A stretch of DNA of 64,000 nucleotides from Pseudaquabacterium pictum (GCF_005403045.1 NZ_BJCL01000014.1:62001-126000); one strand, 5' to 3'; shown: positions 37,995 through 46,511, numbered from the stretch's first letter. Made by a program: numbers and translations. Notes: generated from the letters alone by a model not told the origin.

Positions 37995-38741
37995 TCAGGC
38001 CTGCATGAACTTGGCCAGCCGGATGTTGGTGATCCAGCCTGCCAGGCGCTGGCTGGCGGTGCCGTCGGCGGTGACGAAGATGTCCTGGCAGCCGGACACC
38101 GCCTCCATGCGGGACTTGGCGGTGTCCAGGCTGTCGGTCGGGCTCACCAGCACGAAGCCGCGGTTCGGGCCCAGGGCCTTGCGGTGGTCGTCGGCATCCA
38201 GCAGCTGCTGCAGCGTGTGCGTCTGGCGCTGCTGGTTGTCGGTCGACAGGTATTTGTCGACCGTGCTGCCGTGCAGGATGAACAGCGGCCGCCCGTCGGC
38301 ATCGAGCACCGGCAGCCGGCTGACCTCGCCGGTGAACTTGGCCTTCAGCGCCGTCAGCAGCCACTGCGCCTCGCCCTCGGCGGCGGTGAGCTGGATGCTG
38401 GTGGTCTGCGACGCCGGCCGCATCACCGCAGACACCGGCTGCGAGGCGCGTTCGTCTGGCGACAGCCGGTCGACCAGCGACTTCACCCGCTCGTTGGCGG
38501 CCTCGAAGTTCTCGCGTCCGAAGTAGAACGCCAGGACGGTGCCAACCCAGGACGAGAACACCGCCAGGGTGGTGTTGAAGACCTGCATCGCGTCCTTCGC
38601 GTCGCCTCTGGCGACGGCCACCACGCCCAGCAGCACCACGGCCATGCCGGAGACCGCCAGCACGGTCTTGGCCAGTTGGTTGCGCAGCTGGGCCGTCGCG
38701 TCGTCGCCGCTCGGGTTGCTCTTGGGATCCGTTGTTGACAT
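37995..38741 (-). CDS. Membrane protein with two helices and CBS-like pair
   Basis: 248 residues. Two hydrophobic helices at about residues 28-45 (VLAVSGMAVVLLGVVAVA) and 57-75 (NTTLAVFSSWVGTVLAFYFG) are followed by two CBS-like units: one near VSRLPVLDADGRPLFILHG and one near FVTADGTASQRLAGWITNIR. CBS pairs bind adenine nucleotides and gate a partner. The family is not named to me. It precedes the YegD-like gene on the same strand with a 98-base gap, so a shared transcript is possible. Alternative reading: a stand-alone regulatory sensor. No signal peptide. Confidence 0.65.
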   Translation of the reverse strand: MSTTDPKSNPSGDDATAQLRNQLAKTVLAVSGMAVVLLGVVAVARGDAKDAMQVFNTTLAVFSSWVGTVLAFYFGRENFEAANERVKSLVDRLSPDERASQPVSAVMRPASQTTSIQLTAAEGEAQWLLTALKAKFTGEVSRLPVLDADGRPLFILHGSTVDKYLSTDNQQRQTHTLQQLLDADDHRKALGPNRGFVLVSPTDSLDTAKSRMEAVSGCQDIFVTADGTASQRLAGWITNIRLAKFMQA

Positions 38742-38813
38742 GGCATGCCCTCCTCACCGCGCAGGTTAGGCATGGACACCGTCGGGCACAACAGCGGCCG
38801 CCGCCGCGGGTCA

Positions 38814-39536
38814 TCAGGCTTGAGGGTCGGCGGCCGTCGGCAACTGCCCCAGCCAGTCCAACAGCAGCCTGGTGACGGCCTCGGGCTGTTCCCAGGTGAG
38901 CATGTGCCCACATTCCGGCAGCAGCTGCAGCTGCGCGCCGGGGATGCCGGCGGCGATCTCGCGGCTGCACTCGGGCGGGGTCAGCAGGTCGTCGGCGCCA
39001 CCCACCACCAGCGTCGGGCAGGTGATGCGGCCCAGCGTGGGCCGGCTGTCGGCGCGGGCCATCACCGCGCGGTTCTGCCGCACCAGGCTGGGGATGCCGG
39101 CGCGCAGCACCATCGCGATGTAGTCTTCCACCAGCCGGGCCTGGTGGTTGCGGTGGAAGGCGAACAGCGCATTGGCGCGCAGCAGGGCTTCAGCGCGTCC
39201 GGCCTCGAACTCGGCGATGGCGTTGGTGCGCAGCGTGACCAGCTCGGGTGTGTCGGGCCGGGCGGTGGTGCCCAGCAATGCCAGGCCACGCACCCGGGCG
39301 GGCGCCTGGCGGGCCACTTCCATCGCCAGCATGCCGCCCAGCGAGCAGCCGGCCAGCAGCAGATCGCCAGGCTGCTCGGCCAGCAGCAGCGCGGCCATGG
39401 CTGGCAGGCTGTCGGCGCGGCCGTGCACGTCGGCCACCACCACCGGGCCCGGTGCGGCGGCTTCCAGGGGGGCTTGCTGGTGGCGCCACAGCCCGGCATC
39501 GCAGGCCATGCCGGGCAGCAGGATCAGGGAGGTCAT
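38814..39536 (-). CDS. Alpha/beta hydrolase
   Basis: 240 residues starting at an ATG inside a longer open frame. Core: LILLPGMACDAGLWRHQQ (oxyanion strand), nucleophile elbow LLAGCSLGGMLAMEV, the acid in VVGGADDLLTPPECS and catalytic His in LPECGHMLTWEQPE. Cytosolic, with no signal. The fold group includes 3-oxoadipate enol-lactonase-like and BioH-like esterases, so substrate is open. Divergent from the CysB-like gene; the upstream ribosome site (TCCCTGATC reversed) is moderate. No other pathway gene nearby. Confidence 0.87.
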   Translation of the reverse strand: MTSLILLPGMACDAGLWRHQQAPLEAAAPGPVVVADVHGRADSLPAMAALLLAEQPGDLLLAGCSLGGMLAMEVARQAPARVRGLALLGTTARPDTPELVTLRTNAIAEFEAGRAEALLRANALFAFHRNHQARLVEDYIAMVLRAGIPSLVRQNRAVMARADSRPTLGRITCPTLVVGGADDLLTPPECSREIAAGIPGAQLQLLPECGHMLTWEQPEAVTRLLLDWLGQLPTAADPQA

Positions 39537-39660
39537 GCGGCCAGTCTGCCAGAGCGGATGGGCCGGCTCATGCGCGGGCCGCATTTGCCTGGAATGAAAA
39601 CGTCGATCGCCGCTGTGAACAGGCTTTGATAATCCGTTTTTTGCATAAGCGACCGCGCCC

Positions 39661-40617
39661 ATGAACTTCCAGCAACTGCGCTCGGTGCGCGAGGCGGTGC
39701 GCCAGGGCTTCAACCTCACCGAGGTGGCCGCGGCGCTGCACACCTCGCAGCCCGGGGTGAGCCGCCAGATCCGCGAACTGGAGGATGAGCTGGGCATCGA
39801 ACTCTTCGTGCGCGCCGGCAAGCGCCTGACCGGCCTGACGCCGCCCGGCGAGACGGTGCTGCCCATCATCGAACGCCTGTTGCAGGAAGCCGGCAACCTG
39901 CAGCGCGCCGGGGCCGACTTCGCCTGCAGCGGCCAGGGTGCGCTGCGCATCGCGGCCACGCATTCACAGGCCCGCTATGCGCTGCCCGCCGCCGTGCGGG
40001 ATTTCCGGCTGCAGCACCCGCAGGTGCAGCTGAACCTGCACCAGGGCTCGCCGCAGCAGGTGGCGCGCCTGCTGCTGGACGGCGAGGCCGACATCGGCAT
40101 CGCCACCGAGGCCCTGGCCCAGTATCCCGAGCTGCTGGCCCTGCCTTGCTACCGCTGGACCCACAGCGTGGTGGTGCCGCCCGACCATGTGCTGGCGCAG
40201 GAGGCCGATGCCGGCCGGCCGCTGAGCCTGCAGCGCCTGGCCGCGTTTCCGCTGATCACCTACGAGGCCGGCTACACCGGCCGCGCCCACATCGACGAGG
40301 CCTTCGGCAAGGCCGCGCTGCAGCCGCAGATCGTGCTGGAGGCGATGGACGCCGACGTGATCAAGACCTATGTGGAGCTGGGCATGGGCGTGGGCATCGT
40401 CGCGGCCATCGCGCTGGACGAGCAGCGCGACGCGCACCTGCGCGCCATCGACGCCCGCCACCTGTTCGCCGCCAACATGACGCGCCTGGCCATCCGCCGC
40501 GGCAGCTACCTGCGCGACTATGTCTATGCCTTCATCAGCACCTTCGCCGCGCCGCTGACGCGGGAGCGGGTGCAGCGCGCGCTGGCCGCCGCGCCGGGGG
40601 ACGACTTCGAGCTGTGA
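39661..40617 (+). CDS. cysB: CysB-type LysR regulator of sulfur assimilation
   Basis: 318 residues, matching CysB/Cbl length. N-terminal MNFQQLRSVREAVRQGFNLT and HTH in TEVAAALHTSQPGVSRQIRE are the CysB signature; the effector domain carries IATEALAQYPELLALPCYRW, a typical CysB segment for sulfate or acetylserine sensing. It is divergent from the hydrolase gene over 124 bases that include an AT-richer promoter-like patch (TTGATAATCC to GCATAAGC). The metY gene on the same strand 1.3 kb away uses the same sulfur pathway, so metY is a reasonable target, but this is inference. Confidence 0.92.
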   Translation: MNFQQLRSVREAVRQGFNLTEVAAALHTSQPGVSRQIRELEDELGIELFVRAGKRLTGLTPPGETVLPIIERLLQEAGNLQRAGADFACSGQGALRIAATHSQARYALPAAVRDFRLQHPQVQLNLHQGSPQQVARLLLDGEADIGIATEALAQYPELLALPCYRWTHSVVVPPDHVLAQEADAGRPLSLQRLAAFPLITYEAGYTGRAHIDEAFGKAALQPQIVLEAMDADVIKTYVELGMGVGIVAAIALDEQRDAHLRAIDARHLFAANMTRLAIRRGSYLRDYVYAFISTFAAPLTRERVQRALAAAPGDDFEL

Positions 40618-40644
40618 CGGGGTGCGCGGGCGGCCGGCCGCCGC

Positions 40645-41697
40645 TCAGCGCCGCACCACCGGCGCCGCGCCGGCCACCCGCATCAGCGGCAGCGCAGGCG
40701 ACGGGGCGGTGACGCTGGCATCGAACGGGTGCACCACCCGGTTCACCTGCGCCAGCACCTTGCGCACGTAGTTCAGCGTCTCGGCATAGGGCGGCACGCC
40801 GCGGTAGCGGTTCACCGCGCCCTCGCCGGCGTTGTAGGCCGCGGCCACCAGCACCACATTGCCCTGGTAGTAGGCCATCAGCCAGCGCAGGTAGGCCATG
40901 CCGCCGCGGATGTTCTGCGCCGGATCGAGGATGTTGCGCACCTTGAAGCGCGCCGCGGTGTCGGGGATCAGCTGCATCAGCCCCTGGGCGTTCTTCGGTG
41001 ACACCGCATTCGGGTTGAAGTTGCTCTCGGTGTTGATGATGGCCAGCACCAGCTGCGGGCTCAAGTTGAACTCCGGTGCCACCAGCTTGACGAAGTTGAC
41101 GATGGGCTCGGGCGCGTTGGCCGGCAGCGGCTCGGGCGGCGGCGGGGCCGGGCGCTGCGGCTGGCGGGCGGCCAGCTGCACCGGCGGTGCCGGCGGCGTG
41201 GGCGCCTGCACCGCCATCGGCTGCAGGCAGGGTGGAGGCTCGCCGCGTGGCGTGCCCAGCGACTGCATCATGCGCTGCGCCTGCGGCATGCCCTGCTCGG
41301 CCGCGGCCAGGAACAGGTGCGCGGCCTGGGCATCGTCGCGCTCGATGCCGCGGCCATTGGTCAGCATCCAGGCCAGGCTGAACTGGGCCTCGGCGTCGCC
41401 ATGCTGGGACGCCTGGCAATACAGCGTGGCCGCCCGCGCCGGATCGCGTGGCATGCCGTTTTCGCCATGCTCCAGTGCTTGTGCCTCCTCGCGCCAGCGA
41501 AGCACCTGCGACGGCACCACCTGGCTCAGCGGGGGCTTCGGCGCCACCAGCGGCGCCGGCAGCGCCTGCAGGCCGGCGGCCAGCTGGCTGTCCAGGTTGC
41601 CGGTCTGCGCCGCGGCCGGCGCGGCGGCGGCCACGGCCAGCACCAGCAGGGCTTGCTGGAGCAGCGCGGTGCAGCGGAGGCGGACAGGCATGGGCAT
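40645..41697 (-). CDS. Lytic transglycosylase SLT domain protein with Sel1-like repeats
   Basis: 350 residues. Signal peptide (LLQQALLVLAVAAAAPAAAQ). Sel1-like repeats span about residues 80-160 (DPARAATLYCQASQHGDAEAQ, AHLFLAAAEQGMPQAQ). A Pro-rich linker (about 175-210) leads to the SLT domain, with catalytic Glu in IINTESNFNP, then AQGLMQLIPDTAARF and AAYNAGEGAVNRY. Cleaves peptidoglycan glycan strands in the periplasm. Two ATGs six bases apart (41697 and 41691) are possible starts. Divergent from metY across 204 bases. The combination of Sel1 repeats with SLT suggests it works in a multiprotein wall or secretion complex. Confidence 0.9.
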   Translation of the reverse strand: MPMPVRLRCTALLQQALLVLAVAAAAPAAAQTGNLDSQLAAGLQALPAPLVAPKPPLSQVVPSQVLRWREEAQALEHGENGMPRDPARAATLYCQASQHGDAEAQFSLAWMLTNGRGIERDDAQAAHLFLAAAEQGMPQAQRMMQSLGTPRGEPPPCLQPMAVQAPTPPAPPVQLAARQPQRPAPPPPEPLPANAPEPIVNFVKLVAPEFNLSPQLVLAIINTESNFNPNAVSPKNAQGLMQLIPDTAARFKVRNILDPAQNIRGGMAYLRWLMAYYQGNVVLVAAAYNAGEGAVNRYRGVPPYAETLNYVRKVLAQVNRVVHPFDASVTAPSPALPLMRVAGAAPVVRR

Positions 41698-41807
41698 GGC
41701 AGGGCGGGACTGTAGCCCGCGGCGCTGGCGCCGGTCAGCCCCCCACCCCCCTGTCCGCGGGCATGACCGGCGGCTGCGGCGACGCGGGCGCGACATCCGT
41801 CACCGAT

Positions 41808-41830
41808 CGATCTGCGAATTCCGCAGATCG
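41808..41830 (+). promoter_or_regulatory. Inverted repeat upstream of metY
   Basis: CGATCTGCG (41808-41816), AATTC, CGCAGATCG (41822-41830): a perfect 9-bp inverted repeat 71 bases before the metY ATG. Likely a protein-binding operator; no U-run follows, so it is not a terminator. The known SAM riboswitch folds are not evident. Confidence 0.5.
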
Positions 41831-41901
41831 GTCTGGCGGGCCGCCGCTCCTACACTCGTCCGCCGGCCTTGGCCGACCCCTCACAGCACAGGAGACATTC
41901 C

Positions 41902-43194
41902 ATGCCCCGCGACACCAGCCAATGGCGCTTCGAGACCCAGTCGGTGCATGCCGGCTACGAGCCGGACCCGACCACCCACGCGGTGGCCGTGCCGATCTAC
42001 CAGACGGTGGCCTACAGCTTCGACAGCGCCCAGCACGGCGCCGACCTGTTCGACCTGAAGGTGGCCGGCAACATCTACAGCCGCATCATGAATCCCACCA
42101 ACGGCGTGCTGGAGGCCCGGGTGGCGGCGCTGGAAGGCGGCATCGGCGCGCTGGCGCTGGCCTCGGGCCAGGCGGCGGTCACCTATGCCATCCAGACGAT
42201 TGCCGAGGCCGGCGACAACATCGTCAGCGCCAGCACGCTGTACGGCGGCACCTACAACCTGTTCGCCCACACGCTGCCGCAGTTCGGCATCAGCACCCGG
42301 TTTGCCGACGGCCGCAACCCGGCGAGCTTCGAGCCGCTGATCGATGCGCGCACCAAGGCGGTGTACGTGGAGAGCCTGGGCAACCCGTCGGGCGACGTGA
42401 CCGACATCGCGGCCATCGCGGCGATTGCCCACCGCCACGGCGTGCCGCTGATCGTCGACAACACCGTGCCCAGCCCCTACCTGTGCCGGCCGATCGAGCA
42501 CGGCGCCGACATCGTGGTGCACAGCCTCACCAAGTACCTGGGCGGCCACGGCACCAGCATCGGCGGGGCCATCGTCGACTCGGGCAAGTTCCCCTGGGCG
42601 CAGCATCCGGAGCGCTTCAAGCGGCTGAATGAGCCCGACGTCAGCTACCACGGCGTGGTCTACACCCAGGCGCTGGGCGCGGCGGCCTACATCGGCCGGG
42701 CACGGGTGGTGCCGCTGCGCAACATGGGCGCGGCGCTGTCGCCGTTCAACGCCTTCCTGATCCTGCAGGGCATCGAGACCCTGGCGCTGCGCATGGACCG
42801 CATCTGCGCCAACACGCTGGCGGTGGCGCGCTTCCTGGAGAAGCACCCCAAGGTGGGCTGGGTCAACTACGCCGGGCTGCCCAGCCACCCCGACCATGCG
42901 CTGGTGCAGCGCCAGATGGGCGGCCAGGCCTCGGGCCTGATGACCTTCGGGGTGAAGAGCGGCCGCGCCGGCGGCGAGCGCTTCCTGGATGCGCTTCAGC
43001 TGTTCACCCGCCTGGTCAACATCGGCGACGCCAAGAGTCTGGCCACCCACCCGGCCAGCACCACCCACCGCCAGCTGTCACCCGAGGAACTGGCCAAGAC
43101 CGGCGTGGGCGAGGACACCGTGCGGCTGTGCGTGGGCATCGAGCACATCGACGACCTGCTGGCCGACCTGGAGCAGGCGCTGGCGGCGGTGTGA
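41902..43194 (+). CDS. metY: O-acetylhomoserine aminocarboxypropyltransferase (sulfhydrylase)
   Basis: 430 residues. PLP enzyme making homocysteine directly from O-acetylhomoserine and sulfide. The PLP lysine is Lys211 in [28 protein letters not shown] and [10 protein letters not shown] are family motifs, and the length (>420) and N-terminal [17 protein letters not shown] favour MetY over MetB/MetZ. AGGAGA precedes the ATG by seven bases; an upstream in-frame extension is unneeded. Followed by a strong bidirectional terminator. Possibly under control of the CysB-like regulator or of the inverted repeat upstream. Confidence 0.96.
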   Translation: MPRDTSQWRFETQSVHAGYEPDPTTHAVAVPIYQTVAYSFDSAQHGADLFDLKVAGNIYSRIMNPTNGVLEARVAALEGGIGALALASGQAAVTYAIQTIAEAGDNIVSASTLYGGTYNLFAHTLPQFGISTRFADGRNPASFEPLIDARTKAVYVESLGNPSGDVTDIAAIAAIAHRHGVPLIVDNTVPSPYLCRPIEHGADIVVHSLTKYLGGHGTSIGGAIVDSGKFPWAQHPERFKRLNEPDVSYHGVVYTQALGAAAYIGRARVVPLRNMGAALSPFNAFLILQGIETLALRMDRICANTLAVARFLEKHPKVGWVNYAGLPSHPDHALVQRQMGGQASGLMTFGVKSGRAGGERFLDALQLFTRLVNIGDAKSLATHPASTTHRQLSPEELAKTGVGEDTVRLCVGIEHIDDLLADLEQALAAV

Positions 43195-43229
43195 AGGCAG
43201 GGCGGCGCATGGCTGCCCGCCCAAACGAC

Positions 43230-43260
43230 AACAACCCGCCGAGGCGGGTTGTTATTCGTT
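43230..43260. terminator. Bidirectional terminator between metY and PEP-CTERM gene
   Basis: AACAACCCGCC, GA, GGCGGGTTGTT: a perfect 11-bp stem (43230-43253), with T-rich flanks on both strands (ATTCGTT to the right; GTCGTTTGG on the reverse strand). It lies between two convergent genes and can serve both. Confidence 0.85.
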
Positions 43261-43273
43261 GACCTGAGGCTGA

Positions 43274-43960
43274 TCAGGCCTTGCGGCGGCGGCGCGTCGC
43301 CACACCCAGCATGGCCAGCGACATGCCGACCAATGCCAGGCTGGCAGGCTCAGGAACGGTCACCGGCGGATCGACCGGGTCCTGGTAGATCATGTCCTTG
43401 GACAGCAGGTCGCCGACCTTCGGGTAGCTGCAGGTGACTTTCGGATTGGACTTCGGCCCCGTCGTCTTGCACTCCTCCTCGCCCGTCAGTTGCAGCTTCA
43501 GGTGCGGGGCCATGGCTGCATCGGTCGTGTTCAGGTTCAGCACGGCACCGGTGATGTCCACCGTGAAGAGCATGTCGTTGGTGAGCAGCAGGGGCGGGGC
43601 GCTTTCGAAGCAGATCGCCCCGTCCGGCGCGCCGTTGACCGAGCAGCCCTGGGCGTTCAGCTCCCCTTCGACAGCGCTCCAGGTGCCTGCCGGCGCCGAC
43701 GTCAAAGTCGCAGAGACGGTCGCCGACGAGAACGACACGCCCAGGCCCTTGAACCCCAGTGCGCCGATTCGCGTGGCAGGACCCCAATCGCCGGTGGCGT
43801 CCAGCATGTTCACCATCCGCAGCGTGAACGTGTCGCTGTCGAGCTCGGTGAACGTGAAGTTCACGCCCTGGGACGCGTACGTGAAGATGGCGCCTGCCGA
43901 CGCCGACACACTGCCCAGCAACGCGAGGCAAGCTGCTGCGATGCGGATGGTTTTTTTCAT
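43274..43960 (-). CDS. PEP-CTERM sorting domain protein, 228 aa
   Basis: 228 residues: signal peptide (MKKTIRIAAACLALLGSVSA), a beta-rich body with one Cys pair in CSVNGAPDGAIC and another in CKTTGPKSNPKVTC, and a C-terminal sorting signal (VPEPASLALVGMSLAMLG, then ATRRRRKA). Processed by an exosortase, with no such gene in this window. Preceded by a consensus sigma-54 promoter 58-73 bases upstream and by a subtilase gene on the same strand, mirroring the layout at 9.5-13.4 kb. Function of the body unknown. Confidence 0.9.
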   Translation of the reverse strand: MKKTIRIAAACLALLGSVSASAGAIFTYASQGVNFTFTELDSDTFTLRMVNMLDATGDWGPATRIGALGFKGLGVSFSSATVSATLTSAPAGTWSAVEGELNAQGCSVNGAPDGAICFESAPPLLLTNDMLFTVDITGAVLNLNTTDAAMAPHLKLQLTGEEECKTTGPKSNPKVTCSYPKVGDLLSKDMIYQDPVDPPVTVPEPASLALVGMSLAMLGVATRRRRKA

Positions 43961-44017
43961 GCTGACCCTTGTTCAAAACATCGAGGTCAAGCGATATCGG
44001 CCTCGTTACATGCGTCA

Positions 44018-44033
44018 AGCAATCCGCGTGCCA
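44018..44033 (-). promoter_or_regulatory. Consensus sigma-54 (-24/-12) promoter for PEP-CTERM gene
   Basis: On the minus strand the sequence reads TGGCACGCGGATTGCT, a full match to TGGCACG-N4-TTGCW. It predicts a start near 44007 and a 47-base leader before the ATG at 43960. It implies control by an RpoN-dependent enhancer-binding activator, as known for PEP-CTERM genes controlled by PrsR. Confidence 0.9.
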
Positions 44034-44082
44034 TTCGCATAACCGTTTGATTTTGAAAAAGTTTTCGGACGCGACGACCTCG

Positions 44083-44119
44083 GGTGACAGCCATGTGTCA
44101 GTTTTTTCGACATGTCACC
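44083..44119. promoter_or_regulatory. Interrupted inverted repeat, candidate activator site or transcript-end hairpin
   Basis: GGTGACA (44083-44089) and TGTCACC (44113-44119) are perfect complements; two further TGTCA/GACATGTCA elements lie between them. It sits about 76-112 bases above the predicted sigma-54 start, the usual distance of an enhancer-binding protein site. It is also just past the subtilase stop codon, so a transcript-end hairpin is an alternative. Confidence 0.45.
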
Positions 44120-44156
44120 GGGCTGCCGCACCGCGTTGCCGACGGCGCCAGCCGCT

Positions 44157-45956
44157 TCAGCGGCTGACTGTCACGGACGTCTTCATGCTGTTGCCGGCAG
44201 CGTCCGTGGCCACCGCCGTGATGGTGTGGCTGCCCGTTGCCAGCTTTCGGGTGTTCCAGCTGTAGCTGAGGGCGCCGCCAGTGGCTGTGGCGACCTGCTG
44301 GCCATTGATCAGCAGGGACTGCCGGATGCCGGCGCTGCCGCTGTTGTCGGAGGCGGCGGTCGAGATGCCCACAGTCCCGGACACCTTGCTCCCCGCGGTC
44401 GGGTTCTTGATGGTCAGTGCGGGCGGCGACGTGTCCGCGACGAGGTTGTTGGCGACGTTGACCGCCACGGCCACCGAGGTCTTGGCGTTGCCCGCCGCGT
44501 CGTAGGCCACGGCGACCAGGTTCGCGGTGCCGTTGGGCAGCCTGGTCGTGTCCCACGAGAACGCATGCGGCGCTGCGCTGTCCGTCGCCAGCTTGACCCC
44601 GTTGACCAGCAGGTCGACCGCCACGACGCCCACGTTGTCGCTTGCAGCCACATCCACGGTGGCCAAGCCGCTGACCGTGCTGGATCCGACGGGTGCGGCG
44701 ATGCCCACGGTGGGGGCCTGGGTGTCGGCGGTCGACACGTGGGCCTGCGCGGCCGCCACGGCGCGGCTGGCATCCACCCGTCCGTTGCCGAAGTAGGTGT
44801 CCTTGCCGGCCGCGCCGATGTCGACGGCCGTCGTCAGCAGGATGCGTTCGATGTCGCTGCTCTTGAGGTCCGGGCGTGCGCCCATCGCCAGCGCTGCCAC
44901 GCCGGCTGCGACCGGCGATGCAATCGACGTGCCGGACGCTGTGCCGTAGCCACCGCCGCGGTTGGTGGTGTAGACGCCCACGCCGGGCGCTGCCAGCGAC
45001 ACATAGGTGCCGAAGCTTGACCAGCTGGCCTTCAAGTCATTTTTGTCGGTGGCGGACACCGGAATCAGCGCCGTCGTTGGTGTGAATCCCAGGTCGGTGC
45101 CGGAGTTGCCTGCAGCCACAAACACCAGGCCGCCCTTGTCCTTCATGTACTGCGCCGCGCTCACCACGGCGGCGCGGGATGGCATGTTGGCGAAGCTGAT
45201 GTTGGCGACGCGGACACCGCGGTCGGCGGCGTAGGTCAGGCCACTGGCAATCATGCTGGTGTAGCCGGCGCCAGTGGTGTCGGTCACGCGGATGGGCATG
45301 ATGTTGGCTTGCCCGGCGACCGATGCCACGCCGATGCCGTTGTTGGCCGCAGCGGCGACGCTGCCCGCCACCTGCGTGCCGTGCCCGTACACGTCGGACG
45401 TGTTGGCGTTGTTGTCGTAGAAGTTCCAGCCGGGGACCAGGCGCGACGACAGGTCAGGATGTGCCGCGTCCACGCCGGAGTCCAGCACAGCGACCGTGAT
45501 GCCGCCGCCGAGTGAGGTGTCCCAGGCCGTGCTGGCGTTGATCTTGGCCAAGTGCCAGGCACTGCCCGCATAGGGATCATTCACCGCAAACGCTGCCGGC
45601 ACCTTGTAGTCGAGCTCCGCGAACTTGAAGTGCGGGTTCCTGGCCAGGATGGCCGCCGTGGCCACTTCCGACTGCGCCGGCGGCAGGGTGATGACGAACA
45701 GGTTGCTGGCGCCCAGCCTGCGGGCGGCGCCCCCGTGTGGTTTCACGATCGCGCCGAGCTGGGCGTCGGACAGGCCTGCGCGTGCCTGGACGATCACCCG
45801 GCCCTTGGCCCATTCATCCGGGCCTGCGTGGGCGTGGCCCTGGGCGCAGAGTCCGAGGGCGATGGCCAAGGCCAGTCGGCCAGGCCGCAAGCGCCCGCTC
45901 GCCATGCGCTGGGGGGCACCTGCGGCGGCGCCCTGGGGGCGGGGACTGGTTTGCAT
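44157..45956 (-). CDS. S8 subtilisin-like protease with C-terminal Ig-like repeats
   Basis: 599 residues from an ATG preceded by AAGAGGTG. Signal peptide up to about residue 38 (ALAIALGLCAQGHAHA), then a fervidolysin-type propeptide (residues about 45-125, KGRVIVQARAGLSDAQLGAI). Triad Asp159 (AVLDSGVDAAHPDL), His192 (YGHGTQVAGS) and Ser344 (ASGTSIASPVAAG), with oxyanion Asn in VAAGNSGTD. Two Ig-like repeats follow (about 410-500 and 510-595), each with an APTVGIAAPVGSSTVSG-like opening and a D(A)AGN motif. All catalytic residues are intact. Upstream of, and same strand as, the PEP-CTERM gene. Confidence 0.93.
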   Translation of the reverse strand: MQTSPRPQGAAAGAPQRMASGRLRPGRLALAIALGLCAQGHAHAGPDEWAKGRVIVQARAGLSDAQLGAIVKPHGGAARRLGASNLFVITLPPAQSEVATAAILARNPHFKFAELDYKVPAAFAVNDPYAGSAWHLAKINASTAWDTSLGGGITVAVLDSGVDAAHPDLSSRLVPGWNFYDNNANTSDVYGHGTQVAGSVAAAANNGIGVASVAGQANIMPIRVTDTTGAGYTSMIASGLTYAADRGVRVANISFANMPSRAAVVSAAQYMKDKGGLVFVAAGNSGTDLGFTPTTALIPVSATDKNDLKASWSSFGTYVSLAAPGVGVYTTNRGGGYGTASGTSIASPVAAGVAALAMGARPDLKSSDIERILLTTAVDIGAAGKDTYFGNGRVDASRAVAAAQAHVSTADTQAPTVGIAAPVGSSTVSGLATVDVAASDNVGVVAVDLLVNGVKLATDSAAPHAFSWDTTRLPNGTANLVAVAYDAAGNAKTSVAVAVNVANNLVADTSPPALTIKNPTAGSKVSGTVGISTAASDNSGSAGIRQSLLINGQQVATATGGALSYSWNTRKLATGSHTITAVATDAAGNSMKTSVTVSR

Positions 45957-46043
45957 TGACGACACCTCTTGCATGGAGGAGCGTCCGCCCTGGACGGCGC
46001 GACTGCGCAAACATTGTCATCCCGCACACGGCCGGGCATGCCA

Positions 46044-46067
46044 CGGTGGCACCGTGTCGGTGCCACC
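46044..46067. repeat. Repeat copy 1 with perfect inverted repeat
   Basis: GGTGGCACC (46045-46053), GTGTC, GGTGCCACC (46059-46067): a perfect 9-bp inverted repeat. The first 15 bases (CGGTGGCACCGTGTC, from 46044) recur at 46497-46511. Probable operator of the divergent subtilase gene. Confidence 0.55.
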
Positions 46068-46492
46068 CCGGTTGGTCTGGCAGTCCTGCCGTCATGGGGC
46101 TGGCGCCCGTTAGACCGTTGACTTTGCGTCCCGCGCTTTCGCGCGGTTTGCCCTTTGCAGAAACCGAACGTTTCCTTCAATGCCCCTGGTGGAAGGCGTT
46201 GCGGGGTGGGCACGGCGACCGACACCATGCACCGCACGGCCCCGCTGTCGCACAACCCACCCTCACCCTGCGGGACTGGTGGCTTGCACCCCTGTCCTCT
46301 GTTCGACGGCCACTCCAGGCACTGACACCATCATTGTCGGCACCCGTCGGGCAGCGGCGACCACCATCCGCAACAAGTTGTAACCGAAGCGGCGGCCGAT
46401 CGCGCAGCCAGCGCCGGGCGGGTTGGCCGCAGCGACGGCGGCTCCATGCGGAAACAGCAGGTTTTGTCGGATTTGCAATCACTCACAGTTTT

Positions 46493-46511
46493 GGTGCGGT
46501 GGCACCGTGTC
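46493..46511. repeat. Repeat copy 2 of CGGTGGCACCGTGTC
   Basis: Second copy (46497-46511), overlapping a smaller inverted repeat GGTGC-GGTG-GCACC (46493-46506). It is 453 bases from copy 1, on the fasciclin side. The shared sequence suggests one regulator with two sites. Confidence 0.55.

Noticed and set aside
41761-41901. SAM or SAH riboswitch before metY
   Set aside because: The inverted repeat with flanking sequence does not form the multi-stem core of these riboswitches, so it is treated as an operator candidate.
44085-44107. Plus-strand rho-independent terminator (short TGACA/TGTCA stem before a T6 run)
   Set aside because: The stem is only five pairs and no plus-strand gene ends there; it overlaps the better-supported inverted repeat near the sigma-54 promoter.
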